Part shown: positions 53,296 to 61,160 of the stretch, piece after piece
How the letters are laid out: every line of letters begins with the position of its first letter
How positions within the stretch are numbered: the stretch's first letter is position 1
Source of the DNA: Cytophagaceae bacterium
GTDB taxonomy: Bacteria > Bacteroidota > Bacteroidia > Cytophagales > Spirosomataceae
Assembly: GCA_016722655.1 (NCBI GenBank)
Contig: JADKIR010000004.1
Location: 2,728,001 to 2,792,000, forward strand
DNA length: 64,000 nucleotides
Reading direction: 5' to 3'
Notes under the pieces: model-generated
Told to the model about the DNA's origin: nothing
Seen by the model: the letters and a program-made list of their open reading frames with translations, nothing else
Database searches by the model: none
Translations under genes and position numbers: made by a program

Positions 53296-53328
53296 TTTGG
53301 AATTTACAAAATATTATTTTTATTTTTG
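53296..53328 (+). promoter_or_regulatory. Bacteroidota-type promoter of the O-methyltransferase gene
   Basis: The -33 element TTTG (53296-53299) and the -7 element TATTTTTG (53321-53328) are separated by 21 bases, matching the Bacteroidota consensus TTTG-N19-21-TAnnTTTG. The start of transcription is expected near 53335, almost at the ATG at 53336, so the mRNA has little or no leader. Confidence 0.8.
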
Positions 53329-53335
53329 CAAACAG

Positions 53336-53977
53336 ATGGAATTAATAGAAAGCAAAACAGAATCTTATTGTAAGGAATATTGCGATATTGAGCCTGAGGC
53401 ACTGAAGATTATTGACAGAAGTACACAGCTCAATCAGCTTAAGCCCAGAATGTTATCTGGTCACTTTCAAGGCAGAGTTCTGGCTTTACTTTCAAGTCTG
53501 GTAAACCCAAAACGAATTCTTGAAATTGGCACTTTTACCGGGTATTCGGCGATATGCCTTGCAGAAGGCTTGGCAGACAACGGTAAATTAATTACGATTG
53601 AAGCCAACGAAGAGCTTGAAAGCGTAATTTTGAACAATATAAAACTTGCAGGAATTAGCGATAAAATAGAGCTTATCATTGGAAATGCTCTTGAGGTAAT
53701 TCCAAAACTAGATGAAAAATTTGATCTGGTTTTTATTGATGCTGATAAATTAAATTATAAAAATTATTACGATTTAGTAATTGATAAAGTAAATTTGGGT
53801 GGTCTAATTATCAGTGACAATGTTTTGTGGGATGGAAAAGTGATGGATGAAACTAAAAATGATTCTACCACAATAGCCATCAGACAGTTTAATGACCATC
53901 TGAAAAATGATAACAGGACTCAAAAAGTGCTTTTTCCCATTCGCGACGGCTTGTTCGTCAGCAGAAAAATAAAATAA
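53336..53977 (+). CDS. Class I SAM-dependent O-methyltransferase
   Basis: A 213-residue methyltransferase of the caffeoyl-CoA/catechol O-methyltransferase group. SAM-binding motif ILEIGTFTGYSAICLAEGL, acidic residue in LITIEANEELE, and metal-binding segment LVFIDADKLNYKNYYD with ISDNVLW (the Asp and Asn that hold Mg or Ca). The start at 53336 is set by the overlapping promoter; the frame before it would lie upstream of transcription. A LysM/transglycosylase gene starts 2 bases later. Substrate unknown. Confidence 0.9.
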   Translation: MELIESKTESYCKEYCDIEPEALKIIDRSTQLNQLKPRMLSGHFQGRVLALLSSLVNPKRILEIGTFTGYSAICLAEGLADNGKLITIEANEELESVILNNIKLAGISDKIELIIGNALEVIPKLDEKFDLVFIDADKLNYKNYYDLVIDKVNLGGLIISDNVLWDGKVMDETKNDSTTIAIRQFNDHLKNDNRTQKVLFPIRDGLFVSRKIK

Positions 53978-53979
53978 AT

Positions 53980-56255
53980 ATGAAACGTTTCTTTTCTTTC
54001 CTAATTGCGATTTCGGTGAGTTATGGTGTCATTGCACAAACTCAGATTAGTATTCCGGAAGTACCCAAAAAAATAGAATTTGCCAACATTGTGGTCGAGT
54101 TGACTCCCGAAGCACAAAAAAATGTTAGCACCGAAGTGGTAGGTTTACTTACACCTCAAAACAAATTTCTGGAACAAAAACTGGAGAGAATGCAGTGGTA
54201 TTTTCCAATAATTGAGAAAATCCTTGCAGAAGAAGATCTTCCTGAGGACTTCAAATATCTTTCAGTTATGGAGAGTTCATTGCTTCCTGAAGCTCTTTCA
54301 AGCTCTAATGCAGTGGGTTTTTGGCAATTTAAAGAACCTACAGGTAAAGAAGCAGGATTGATAATCAACAACAATGTAGATGAAAGAAAAAATATTCATG
54401 AAGCTACAAAGGCTGCCGCCAATTATCTTAAACGAAACAATTTGATCTTCAAAAACTGGATATCCTGTATGTTGTCTTACAATTTGGGCGTTCAGGGAGC
54501 CTCTGAAAAAATACCGGTTGAATGGTCGTTTGCGAGTGAAGTCAAATTTGACGAAAATACCCATCCTTATTTGATTAAAGCTTTGGCAAACAGGATAGCT
54601 TATGAGCACAGGCTCAACAGGCTCAAAGATTCTCCAAGAAAATTTATCGATTATCCGACTCAAAATAAGTCATTTGCAGAAATTGCGGTGGAATTGACCG
54701 TAGATATAAACGATTTAAGAAAATACAATCCCTGGCTTTACGGAGCCAGCCTTCCAAATGATAAAATTTACAATATACTGATTCTTTCAAAAATTGAAGA
54801 AATTGATGAGTTAACAGAAAAAATCAAAAAACGTACTGATTTCAGGTCTGCCAATCTGGGTTTCCCTCAGTTGAAAAGGATCACGATGGTATCTACTTCT
54901 CCTGATTCCCCCATTTTCTATGAAATAAACGGTAAAAAAGGTATTCTTTCCCAACCGGGAGAAGAAGCTGCTCAAATGGCCGCTAAAGCGAAAGTTAAAC
55001 TTAAAAAATTCCTTGCTTACAATGATATGACCGAAAAGGATATCACCAAAGAAGGAAATGTGTATTATTTGCAGTCAAAAAATAAAAAAGCTGCTACCCA
55101 ATTCCATACGGCCAGGCCTAATCAAAGCTTGTGGGAGATTTCGCAGATGTACGGTGTAAAACTAAAAGCCTTATTATCTTACAATCGAATGAAAGCCAAT
55201 GAGCCGCTTCAAGCCGGAAGGGTAATTTGGATGCAGAAAACGAGACCTAAAAATCAACCTATTGAAATCATAAAAGAGGCGATTGAATCAGAAAATAAAC
55301 TTCCGATCAAAGAATCTTTTGAGAAAAAACCTGATGAGGTGGCTCAAACCAAACCAGAACCGAAAAAGAACAGATTTGAAGAACTGGAGCCTAATGTGGA
55401 TAAACCAGTCACTGAATCGCCGGTAAAACCAATTTTGGTACCTGAAACTAAAAAGAAGAAACTAAAAAAGAAGAAGTTAAGAAAGAGGAACCTAAGAAAG
55501 AGGAAGTTAAGGATAAACCAAAAGTGATAGTCAAAAACACTGAACCTATGAAACCTGAGGACAGTATTTTTGAAAACAAAACCGAAAAATCAAAACCAGT
55601 GGGCACTGAACCTACAAAAAAACCAACCGGGTCAACTGTCGCCACCAAGCACACAGTAAAACAAGGAGAGACACTATTTTCGATTTCGAAAAAATATGGC
55701 CTTACTGTAGATCAACTTAGAAAACTCAATAACATGACCCCGTCAGAGTCTTTGAAGTACAATCAGGTTTTGATCGTAAGCAAGGGCACTGTTCCGGTTA
55801 AACCTGAGGTATATCCAACTGAAGAAGTTGCTAAAACGGAGACCGCTAAAAAACCAGAAACCTCAAATACAAAACCTGCCGAAAAAGCACCTGAAAGACC
55901 GGCAAAAAAACCTACATCAGGCTCAGTTAAAATGCATACAGTTGCAGCCGGTGAAACCATGTTTAGTATCAGTAAAAAATATGGCTTAACAGTAAAAGAA
56001 TTGCAACAATTAAACGGTTTGTCTGATTATTCAATATCTGTTGGAGAAAGTTTGATTGTTGGGAAAACAGGTCAATCGGAAACTAATAAATCAAGTGAAC
56101 CAACAGGGAAATCCATTTATCATAAAGTGGCAGCAGGCGAGACATTGTATAGCATTTCAAGAAAATTTGAAGTTAGCCTCAATGACTTACGGAAATGGAA
56201 CAACCTGAGCGGAAATGATATTAAAATAGGGGAAAGTATAATCGTAAAAAAATGA
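53980..56255 (+). CDS. Lytic transglycosylase-like protein with LysM repeats (apparent frameshift)
   Basis: A cell-wall protein with a signal peptide (residues 1-20), an SLT-like domain with Glu98 in VMESSLLPEALS and AVGFWQFK, then LysM repeats. The first frame (53980-55527) ends in an odd Lys/Arg run; the next frame (55524-56255) holds three more LysM repeats (HTVKQGETLFSISKKYGLT, HTVAAGETMFSISKKYGLT, HKVAAGETLYSISRKFEVS, each shortened). Adding one A to the five-A run at 55450-55454 restores a 758-codon frame with a normal KKEETKKEEVKKEEP linker. It is a paralogue of the protein at 38329-39918. Its end overlaps the DUF3109 start by 4 bases. Confidence 0.88.
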
Positions 56256-56821
56256 TATTAATTGATGACACCTGCATCAGTGATGACGTAGCCGAGCAAT
56301 TTTTTGTATGTAATCTTGAAAAATGCAAAGGTGCTTGTTGTGTAGAGGGCGATTTGGGTGCACCACTTGAAGGAGTGGAATTACAGGTACTTGAAGAAAT
56401 CTATGAAAAAGTAAAGCCTTATTTATCAAAAGAAGGAATAGAGGCAATAGAAGCACAGGGTAAATATATAAAAGATTGGGAAGGAGACTATTCTACTACT
56501 ACTATTGACGAAAAAGAATGTGCCTATGCCATATATGACGAAAATAAAGTGCTTAAATGTGGCATTGAACAAGCCTATAACGACGGAGTCATAGATTTCA
56601 AAAAACCGATTTCCTGCCATCTGTATCCAATCAGAATCACAAAATACGAGCACTACCACGCTATAAATTATGACCGCTGGAGCATTTGTAGCGATGCTTG
56701 CTCTTTAGGTGAAAAATTAGGTGTCCCTGTTTATCAATTCCTTAAAGAACCTCTCATCAGAGCCTATGGTGAAGAATGGTATCAACAATTGGAACAAGAG
56801 ATAATCGATGCAAAACTTTGA
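56252..56821 (+). CDS. DUF3109-family protein
   Basis: A 189-residue protein of the DUF3109 family with conserved cysteines: CNLEKCKGACCVEGDLGAP near the N-terminus, CAYAI in the middle, and CSDACSLG near the end, a pattern that suggests a metal or iron-sulfur site. Function unknown. It overlaps the LysM gene by 4 bases and the ATL gene by 14 bases, so the three genes form a tightly packed unit. Confidence 0.88.
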   Translation: MILIDDTCISDDVAEQFFVCNLEKCKGACCVEGDLGAPLEGVELQVLEEIYEKVKPYLSKEGIEAIEAQGKYIKDWEGDYSTTTIDEKECAYAIYDENKVLKCGIEQAYNDGVIDFKKPISCHLYPIRITKYEHYHAINYDRWSICSDACSLGEKLGVPVYQFLKEPLIRAYGEEWYQQLEQEIIDAKL

Positions 56822-57122
56822 GGAAGTGTATGAGGTAGCCCGACTGATCCCAGAGGGAAGAGTCACATCTTACGGTGCAATCGCTAAATATTTAGGAACC
56901 GGGGCTCGTTTGGTGGGTTGGGCCATGAATGCTTCTCATATTAAAAATGTTCCCGCTCACAGGGTTGTTAACCACGCAGGATTACTCACAGGAAAAAATC
57001 ATTTTGCCACATCAACGCTTATGCAGGAATTACTTGAAAATGAAGGCATTACCGTAATCAAAGATAAAATTCAGAATTTCAAAGAAATTTTTTGGGATCC
57101 TGAAACCGAATTAAGCCTTTGA
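56808..57122 (+). CDS. Alkyltransferase-like protein (ATL)
   Basis: A 104-residue MGMT-like protein. The active-site Cys of O6-alkylguanine-DNA alkyltransferase (PCHRVV) is replaced by Ala50 in VPAHRVVNHAG, which marks an ATL: it binds O6-alkylguanine but cannot repair it and instead flags damage for nucleotide excision repair. The DNA-binding part VTSYGAIAKYLGTGARLVGWAMNA is normal. It overlaps DUF3109 by 14 bases. Confidence 0.92.
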   Translation: MQNFEEVYEVARLIPEGRVTSYGAIAKYLGTGARLVGWAMNASHIKNVPAHRVVNHAGLLTGKNHFATSTLMQELLENEGITVIKDKIQNFKEIFWDPETELSL

Positions 57123-57248
57123 CTGTTTTGTATTAAAAATTACCCGAAAATAAAATTTAATTAAAGTTTAATAATTTTTTTTAAAAATTTTACGTTAAAA
57201 TATTATCTTTACACCAAATTTTATTTTGTACTCATCAATAAAACAAAT

Positions 57249-57713
57249 ATGGCAAAATTAGATCAGATAGATCACAAACTTTTAGAAATTCTGCAGAGCA
57301 ATGGAAAAATAACCAACGCTCAGCTTTCAAAAGAAATAGGACTATCACCCGCCCCAACTCTTGAGCGTGTTAAAAAATTAGAAAATCTGGGAATAATAGA
57401 GAGCTATCATGCTCTCATCGATAGAGAAAAAGTTGGATTAGGCGTTATGACATTTGTACAAGTGACGCTTTCCGGGCACAGAAAATCAATAACAGAGACA
57501 TTTGTAAATACAATTGAAAGTGTACCTGAAATTATTGAATGTCATCATGTAACAGGCTCATGCGATTTTTTACTTAAAGTAATTGCTCGTGACATCGCCT
57601 CTTATCAAAAACTTATCATGGAGACCATCAACGAGATAGAAGTAGTAGCCAGTACCCAAACCATGGTGATACTTTCTACTTTCAAATCTTCGAAGGTTTT
57701 ACCTATACCTTGA
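57249..57713 (+). CDS. Lrp/AsnC-family transcriptional regulator
   Basis: A 154-residue regulator with an N-terminal winged HTH (KLLEILQSNGKITNAQLSKEIGLSP, split) and a C-terminal RAM/AsnC ligand-binding domain (ECHHVTGSCDFLLKVIARDI). Such proteins usually sense amino acids. It has its own promoter region after the ATL gene and ends in a strong terminator shared with the facing TPR gene. Confidence 0.92.
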   Translation: MAKLDQIDHKLLEILQSNGKITNAQLSKEIGLSPAPTLERVKKLENLGIIESYHALIDREKVGLGVMTFVQVTLSGHRKSITETFVNTIESVPEIIECHHVTGSCDFLLKVIARDIASYQKLIMETINEIEVVASTQTMVILSTFKSSKVLPIP

Positions 57714-57741
57714 AATTATTGAAATTTAATTTATACTTGAG

Positions 57742-57768
57742 GGGGAAAATTACTTTTTCCCCTTTTTT
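57742..57768 (+). terminator. Terminator of the Lrp-type gene
   Basis: GGGGAAAA (57742-57749) pairs with TTTTCCCC (57755-57762) over a 5-base loop, followed by six T. The hairpin overlaps the 3' end of the facing TPR gene. Confidence 0.85.
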
Positions 57769-58967
57769 GATTTTAACATTTTAGTCAAATCCTGCAGTGC
57801 TTTTTTGGCTTCCTGATAATCGGTGGACTTCTTGTCGGTATTTTTCATTACTTCACCATAATACTCCACTACTCCTTTATAGTCTTTTTCACTCAAAGCG
57901 ATCTTTGCCAGAGCTTTATTGGCAGCCACATAATATCCCGATTCCTTGGTGTCATTTTCTAATGAATAATTAATACACTGCTGGTAGTGGAATTTTGCCT
58001 GTAAAATATTCCTGTAATATCTTTCATTTACATAGGCCAGAATATACGCTCCATATCGGCCATCATTGGCACCATAACCATATTTTTTATTTTCCAGATT
58101 AGTCAAAAGCTCTTTTGCATAAACTTCCGCTTCGTCAAGTCTGCCGAGCGAAAAAGCATTTCGGGCCACATATCTATGAAAAAAAGAATTGTTGGGGTAC
58201 AAAGCATGCATTTGACGAGACATCTGCAACGATTTACTGGATTGATTTTCCATGGCATAAATCTGAATAAGAAAATACCGTGCTTCCATTCTGGAATAAA
58301 AGGCATTGTTGGCCACGTTTTCAAGCTGTCTTATTCCTAGATTTTTATCCCCTTTCCTGAAAAATGTGAGCAGAGGTTTCATGGATTTATAATTTTCATG
58401 AATCCATTTGGAATAATAGTTATAAACTCCATCGCCAAATAGTAATTCAGGGTTGATATTTTCTTCACCCCGGCTATTATCGAGATATTTTATGGATTGC
58501 TTTCCTGCCCAGGCGGATTTTACCCATTTTTCACGTTCGGCATAGAGCCTTCCTTTTACCGCATAAGCAGCACACATAAAAAAAGCAGCCTCTTTATTTT
58601 TTTTATTTTTATCAAGCATCTCTTCCGCTTTTTCAATTGCTCCATCCATATAATTATGGCACTGTTCGTCAAATAGGGTTTGTTTTGTATCGGGTACAAT
58701 TTTCCACCATTCGTTTAAACCCAACATAAAGTCCCCAAGAGGATGCTCCGGATATTTTACTTTAAGCCATTTAAATTCTTTTTCGGCTTCATAAAAATTA
58801 AAATTATACATATTGTTAACCGCAGCTGTGGTAGCGATTTGTATGCCACGATCAGTCAGAAGCAGTTCAGCTTTGGGTGCTTCTTTACTATTTAAAAATG
58901 CAAATAGTTGAGCATGTGTAGGATAAAATAAAAAAGAAGAAATAAAAACTACGATTAACCTTTTCAA
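57750..58967 (-). CDS. Secreted TPR-repeat protein
   Basis: A 405-residue protein with a signal peptide (MKRLIVVFISSFLFYPTHAQ) followed by tetratricopeptide-like helical repeats (for example EAEKEFKWLKVKYPEHP, MHALYPNNSFFHRYVAR, GRLDEAEVYAKELL). It ends in a very basic tail (KMLKSKKGKK). The start is a TTG at 58967, as the signal peptide begins right there. Likely periplasmic scaffolding; no specific role. Confidence 0.83.
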   Translation of the reverse strand: MKRLIVVFISSFLFYPTHAQLFAFLNSKEAPKAELLLTDRGIQIATTAAVNNMYNFNFYEAEKEFKWLKVKYPEHPLGDFMLGLNEWWKIVPDTKQTLFDEQCHNYMDGAIEKAEEMLDKNKKNKEAAFFMCAAYAVKGRLYAEREKWVKSAWAGKQSIKYLDNSRGEENINPELLFGDGVYNYYSKWIHENYKSMKPLLTFFRKGDKNLGIRQLENVANNAFYSRMEARYFLIQIYAMENQSSKSLQMSRQMHALYPNNSFFHRYVARNAFSLGRLDEAEVYAKELLTNLENKKYGYGANDGRYGAYILAYVNERYYRNILQAKFHYQQCINYSLENDTKESGYYVAANKALAKIALSEKDYKGVVEYYGEVMKNTDKKSTDYQEAKKALQDLTKMLKSKKGKK

Positions 58968-59078
58968 TTTGTTGTTGTTTTTTGAAAAACGAATTTGGAC
59001 AATCCAAATTGTATAACAAAATTATAGAAATTTCTATCGTGCAATTCTCAAAAGCCTTATTTTAACAAATTATTATTT

Positions 59079-59086
59079 TATTTTTG
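59079..59086 (+). promoter_or_regulatory. -7 element of the hpt promoter
   Basis: TATTTTTG fits TAnnTTTG. No clear TTTG is at the -33 position. The predicted leader is only about 10 bases before the ATG at 59104. Confidence 0.5.
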
Positions 59087-59103
59087 CGAAAAAAAAAGCC
59101 GGC

Positions 59104-59637
59104 ATGATCCAAATCGAGGATTTGAAATTTGAGGAATTTATACCAGAAAAAGACATATTAAAAAGGGTAAAAGAGATATCTGAAAAGATTAATCTTGATT
59201 TTGTTGAGAAGAAACCCTTGTTTTTAGGAATCCTTAATGGCTCCTTCCTGTTTGCTGCTGACCTTTTCAAAAATATTTCTGTGCCATGTGAAATCAGCTT
59301 TTTAAAAGTCAACAGTTATGTAAACACGGAATCCACCGGAAAAATGAAAGAGTTGATTGGCATAAATCAACCCCTTTCTGACCGTCACGTAATTGTAATT
59401 GAAGATATAGTAGATACCGGCCGAACGCTACAGTTTATCCTTGACACTGTAAAATCTCAGAATCCTGCCTCAATTTCGGTTATTACACTTCTTCATAAAC
59501 CCGAAGCTACGCTGATTCCCCTGAAGCTTAACTATGTTGGTTTCGAAATAGAGAACCAGTTTGTGGTTGGATACGGGCTAGACTATAATGGTTACGGTAG
59601 AAATCTACCTGCGATTTACATTAAAACTGAAGATTAA
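59104..59637 (+). CDS. hpt: Hypoxanthine phosphoribosyltransferase
   Basis: Purine salvage enzyme that makes IMP (and GMP) from hypoxanthine (or guanine) and PRPP. The 177-residue protein has the PRPP motif VIVIEDIVDTGRT, FLGILNGSFLFAADL and the purine-binding C-terminus FVVGYGLDYNGYGRNLP. Its 3' end overlaps the facing ABC ATPase gene by 4 bases. Confidence 0.95.
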   Translation: MIQIEDLKFEEFIPEKDILKRVKEISEKINLDFVEKKPLFLGILNGSFLFAADLFKNISVPCEISFLKVNSYVNTESTGKMKELIGINQPLSDRHVIVIEDIVDTGRTLQFILDTVKSQNPASISVITLLHKPEATLIPLKLNYVGFEIENQFVVGYGLDYNGYGRNLPAIYIKTED

Positions 59638-60560
59638 AAGTAACTTTTTTGAATAGAAACACCAATTTCTGAATTTAATTCTAATGGCTTTTTACTGAAA
59701 AAAAACACAATTCTACCTTCGATTTCGATAAAAACTTCATAATTGGCCCCAAGGAAAACATTATTTAAAACCCTGGTTTGGTATTCGCCTTCCGAGTCTA
59801 AAATTATATCTTCCGGTCTGAAAAAATATTTCCTGTCTGCTGAAATAAATGCCTCTCCTGTCAATTTTGCCACATATTCATTTTTAGGCGAAAAATAAAT
59901 CTGCTCAGAAGTACCCGACTGTATGAATTTCCCATTTTTCAAAATCAAAAGATTATCGACTATCCCGAAAGCATCTCTGATTTCATGTGTCACCAAAACA
60001 CAGGAAATATTTTCGTTTTTCAGCACTTTTATTAACTCCAGAATAATCCTCTTTTTATTTAAAGAATCGAGATTAGCAAAAGGTTCATCTAATAATAGCA
60101 CCGAAGGTTCATCGGCAAGAGATTTCGCCAGCATTGCTCTCTGGATTTCTCCACCGGATAATTCGGAGACCTTTTTCCCAAGCAAATGACTTATATTTAA
60201 CCTTTTGGCCAAATATTTTAACCTTTTTTGCTGATACTCTTTTGTAAAATACCGTATTTCGTAGCAAATATTTTCGGCAATATTGATATTTGGAAAAAGG
60301 CTGCTTTGCTGTGTCACCATTTTTATTTTTTCATGACCCGGAATTAATTTTTTAGAAGGGGGTGGTAAAACCTCCCCATCAAAAAAAACGGTTCCGCTGT
60401 CTGGCTCTAATAAACCTGCCATTATTTTCAGTAAAGTCGATTTCCCAGAGCCACTATGGCCAATTAAACCTAGTATTTGACCTTTTCCAAGATCAAATTT
60501 GATATTTTTCAGGGCAAAATCCTGAGGGAATGAATAAGAAATATTATCTATTTTCATCAT
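59634..60560 (-). CDS. Orphan ABC transporter ATP-binding protein
   Basis: A 308-residue ABC ATPase: Walker A GHSGSGKST (about 35-43), signature LSGGE, Walker B LLLDEPFANLDS and switch His in LVTHEIRDAFG. After the ATPase domain there is a C-terminal extension of about 75 residues beginning near YFFRPEDI that resembles the TOBE-type end of PotA/CysA/FbpC import ATPases. No permease or binding protein is next to it, so its partners must be elsewhere or lost. It starts with two ATGs in a row (60560 and 60557). Confidence 0.87.
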   Translation of the reverse strand: MMKIDNISYSFPQDFALKNIKFDLGKGQILGLIGHSGSGKSTLLKIMAGLLEPDSGTVFFDGEVLPPPSKKLIPGHEKIKMVTQQSSLFPNINIAENICYEIRYFTKEYQQKRLKYLAKRLNISHLLGKKVSELSGGEIQRAMLAKSLADEPSVLLLDEPFANLDSLNKKRIILELIKVLKNENISCVLVTHEIRDAFGIVDNLLILKNGKFIQSGTSEQIYFSPKNEYVAKLTGEAFISADRKYFFRPEDIILDSEGEYQTRVLNNVFLGANYEVFIEIEGRIVFFFSKKPLELNSEIGVSIQKSYF

Positions 60561-60589
60561 ATTTTACAAATGTAGGTAGCAGAGCAAAA

Positions 60590-60597
60590 TATTTTTG
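60590..60597 (+). promoter_or_regulatory. -7 element in front of the NUDIX-type gene
   Basis: TATTTTTG fits TAnnTTTG; a weak T-rich -33 region precedes it. It overlaps an upstream TTG start and so supports the ATG at 60622 as the true start. Confidence 0.5.
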
Positions 60598-60621
60598 CGT
60601 AATTTTGAAAAAACCTATAAC

Positions 60622-61153
60622 ATGCTCAATTTATATAAACAACAAACAGCATGCTTAGTGGCCGTAGATTCAATAATTTTTGGATTTGACGGAGAAAACC
60701 TCAAGCTTTTGCTGGTTAAACGTGGACTCGAAGACGACACAAATACATGGTCACTCATGGGAGGGTGGCTAAAACCCGACGAAGGACTCAACGACGCCGC
60801 TCACAGGGTATTGTTTGAACACACCGGCTTAAGAGATGTATACCTTGAGCAAATTGCCGCCTTTGGAAATCCAGATAGGGACCCCGTAATGCGTACTGTA
60901 TCAGTAATATACAAGGCCTAAATTTACATTGCCTCAGCTTCAAAAACTTTATGAGGCAATTTTTAATACTGAATTTGACAAAAGGAATTTCACCAGAAAA
61001 TTACTCGCAACCGGTTTTCTGATTAAAACATTAGAAAAACAAAAGGGATTTTCGAAAAAAGGTGCTTATTATTATTATCTCAACAAAGAAAAATATAATA
61101 ACGACCACGCATTCAACTTCTTATCATTGACAAATCCAGATAAGATTTTGTAA
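60622..61153 (+). pseudogene. NUDIX / winged-helix regulator with an internal deletion (NrtR/AraR-type)
   Basis: The family fuses a NUDIX-like ligand domain to a C-terminal winged helix and runs to about 230-250 residues. Here the N-terminal part (VAVDSIIFGFDGENLKLLLVKRG, LMGGWLKPDEGL, EQIAAFGNPDRDP) ends in a stop at 60921 after VSVIYKA. The C-terminal part resumes in another frame at once with FTLPQLQKLYEAIFNTEFDKRNF (split) and ends at 61153. By comparison with the family I estimate 55-60 codons missing, together with a frame change. That is too much for a homopolymer error, so the gene looks truly broken. Such regulators control pentose or NAD genes, and a sugar-acid dehydratase lies nearby. 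Confidence 0.8.
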
Positions 61154-61160
61154 ATGGTTC

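Noticed and set aside
55524..56255. The LysM repeat fragment as an independent gene
   Set aside because: It has no signal peptide and its N-terminus continues the linker of the preceding frame after one base is restored.
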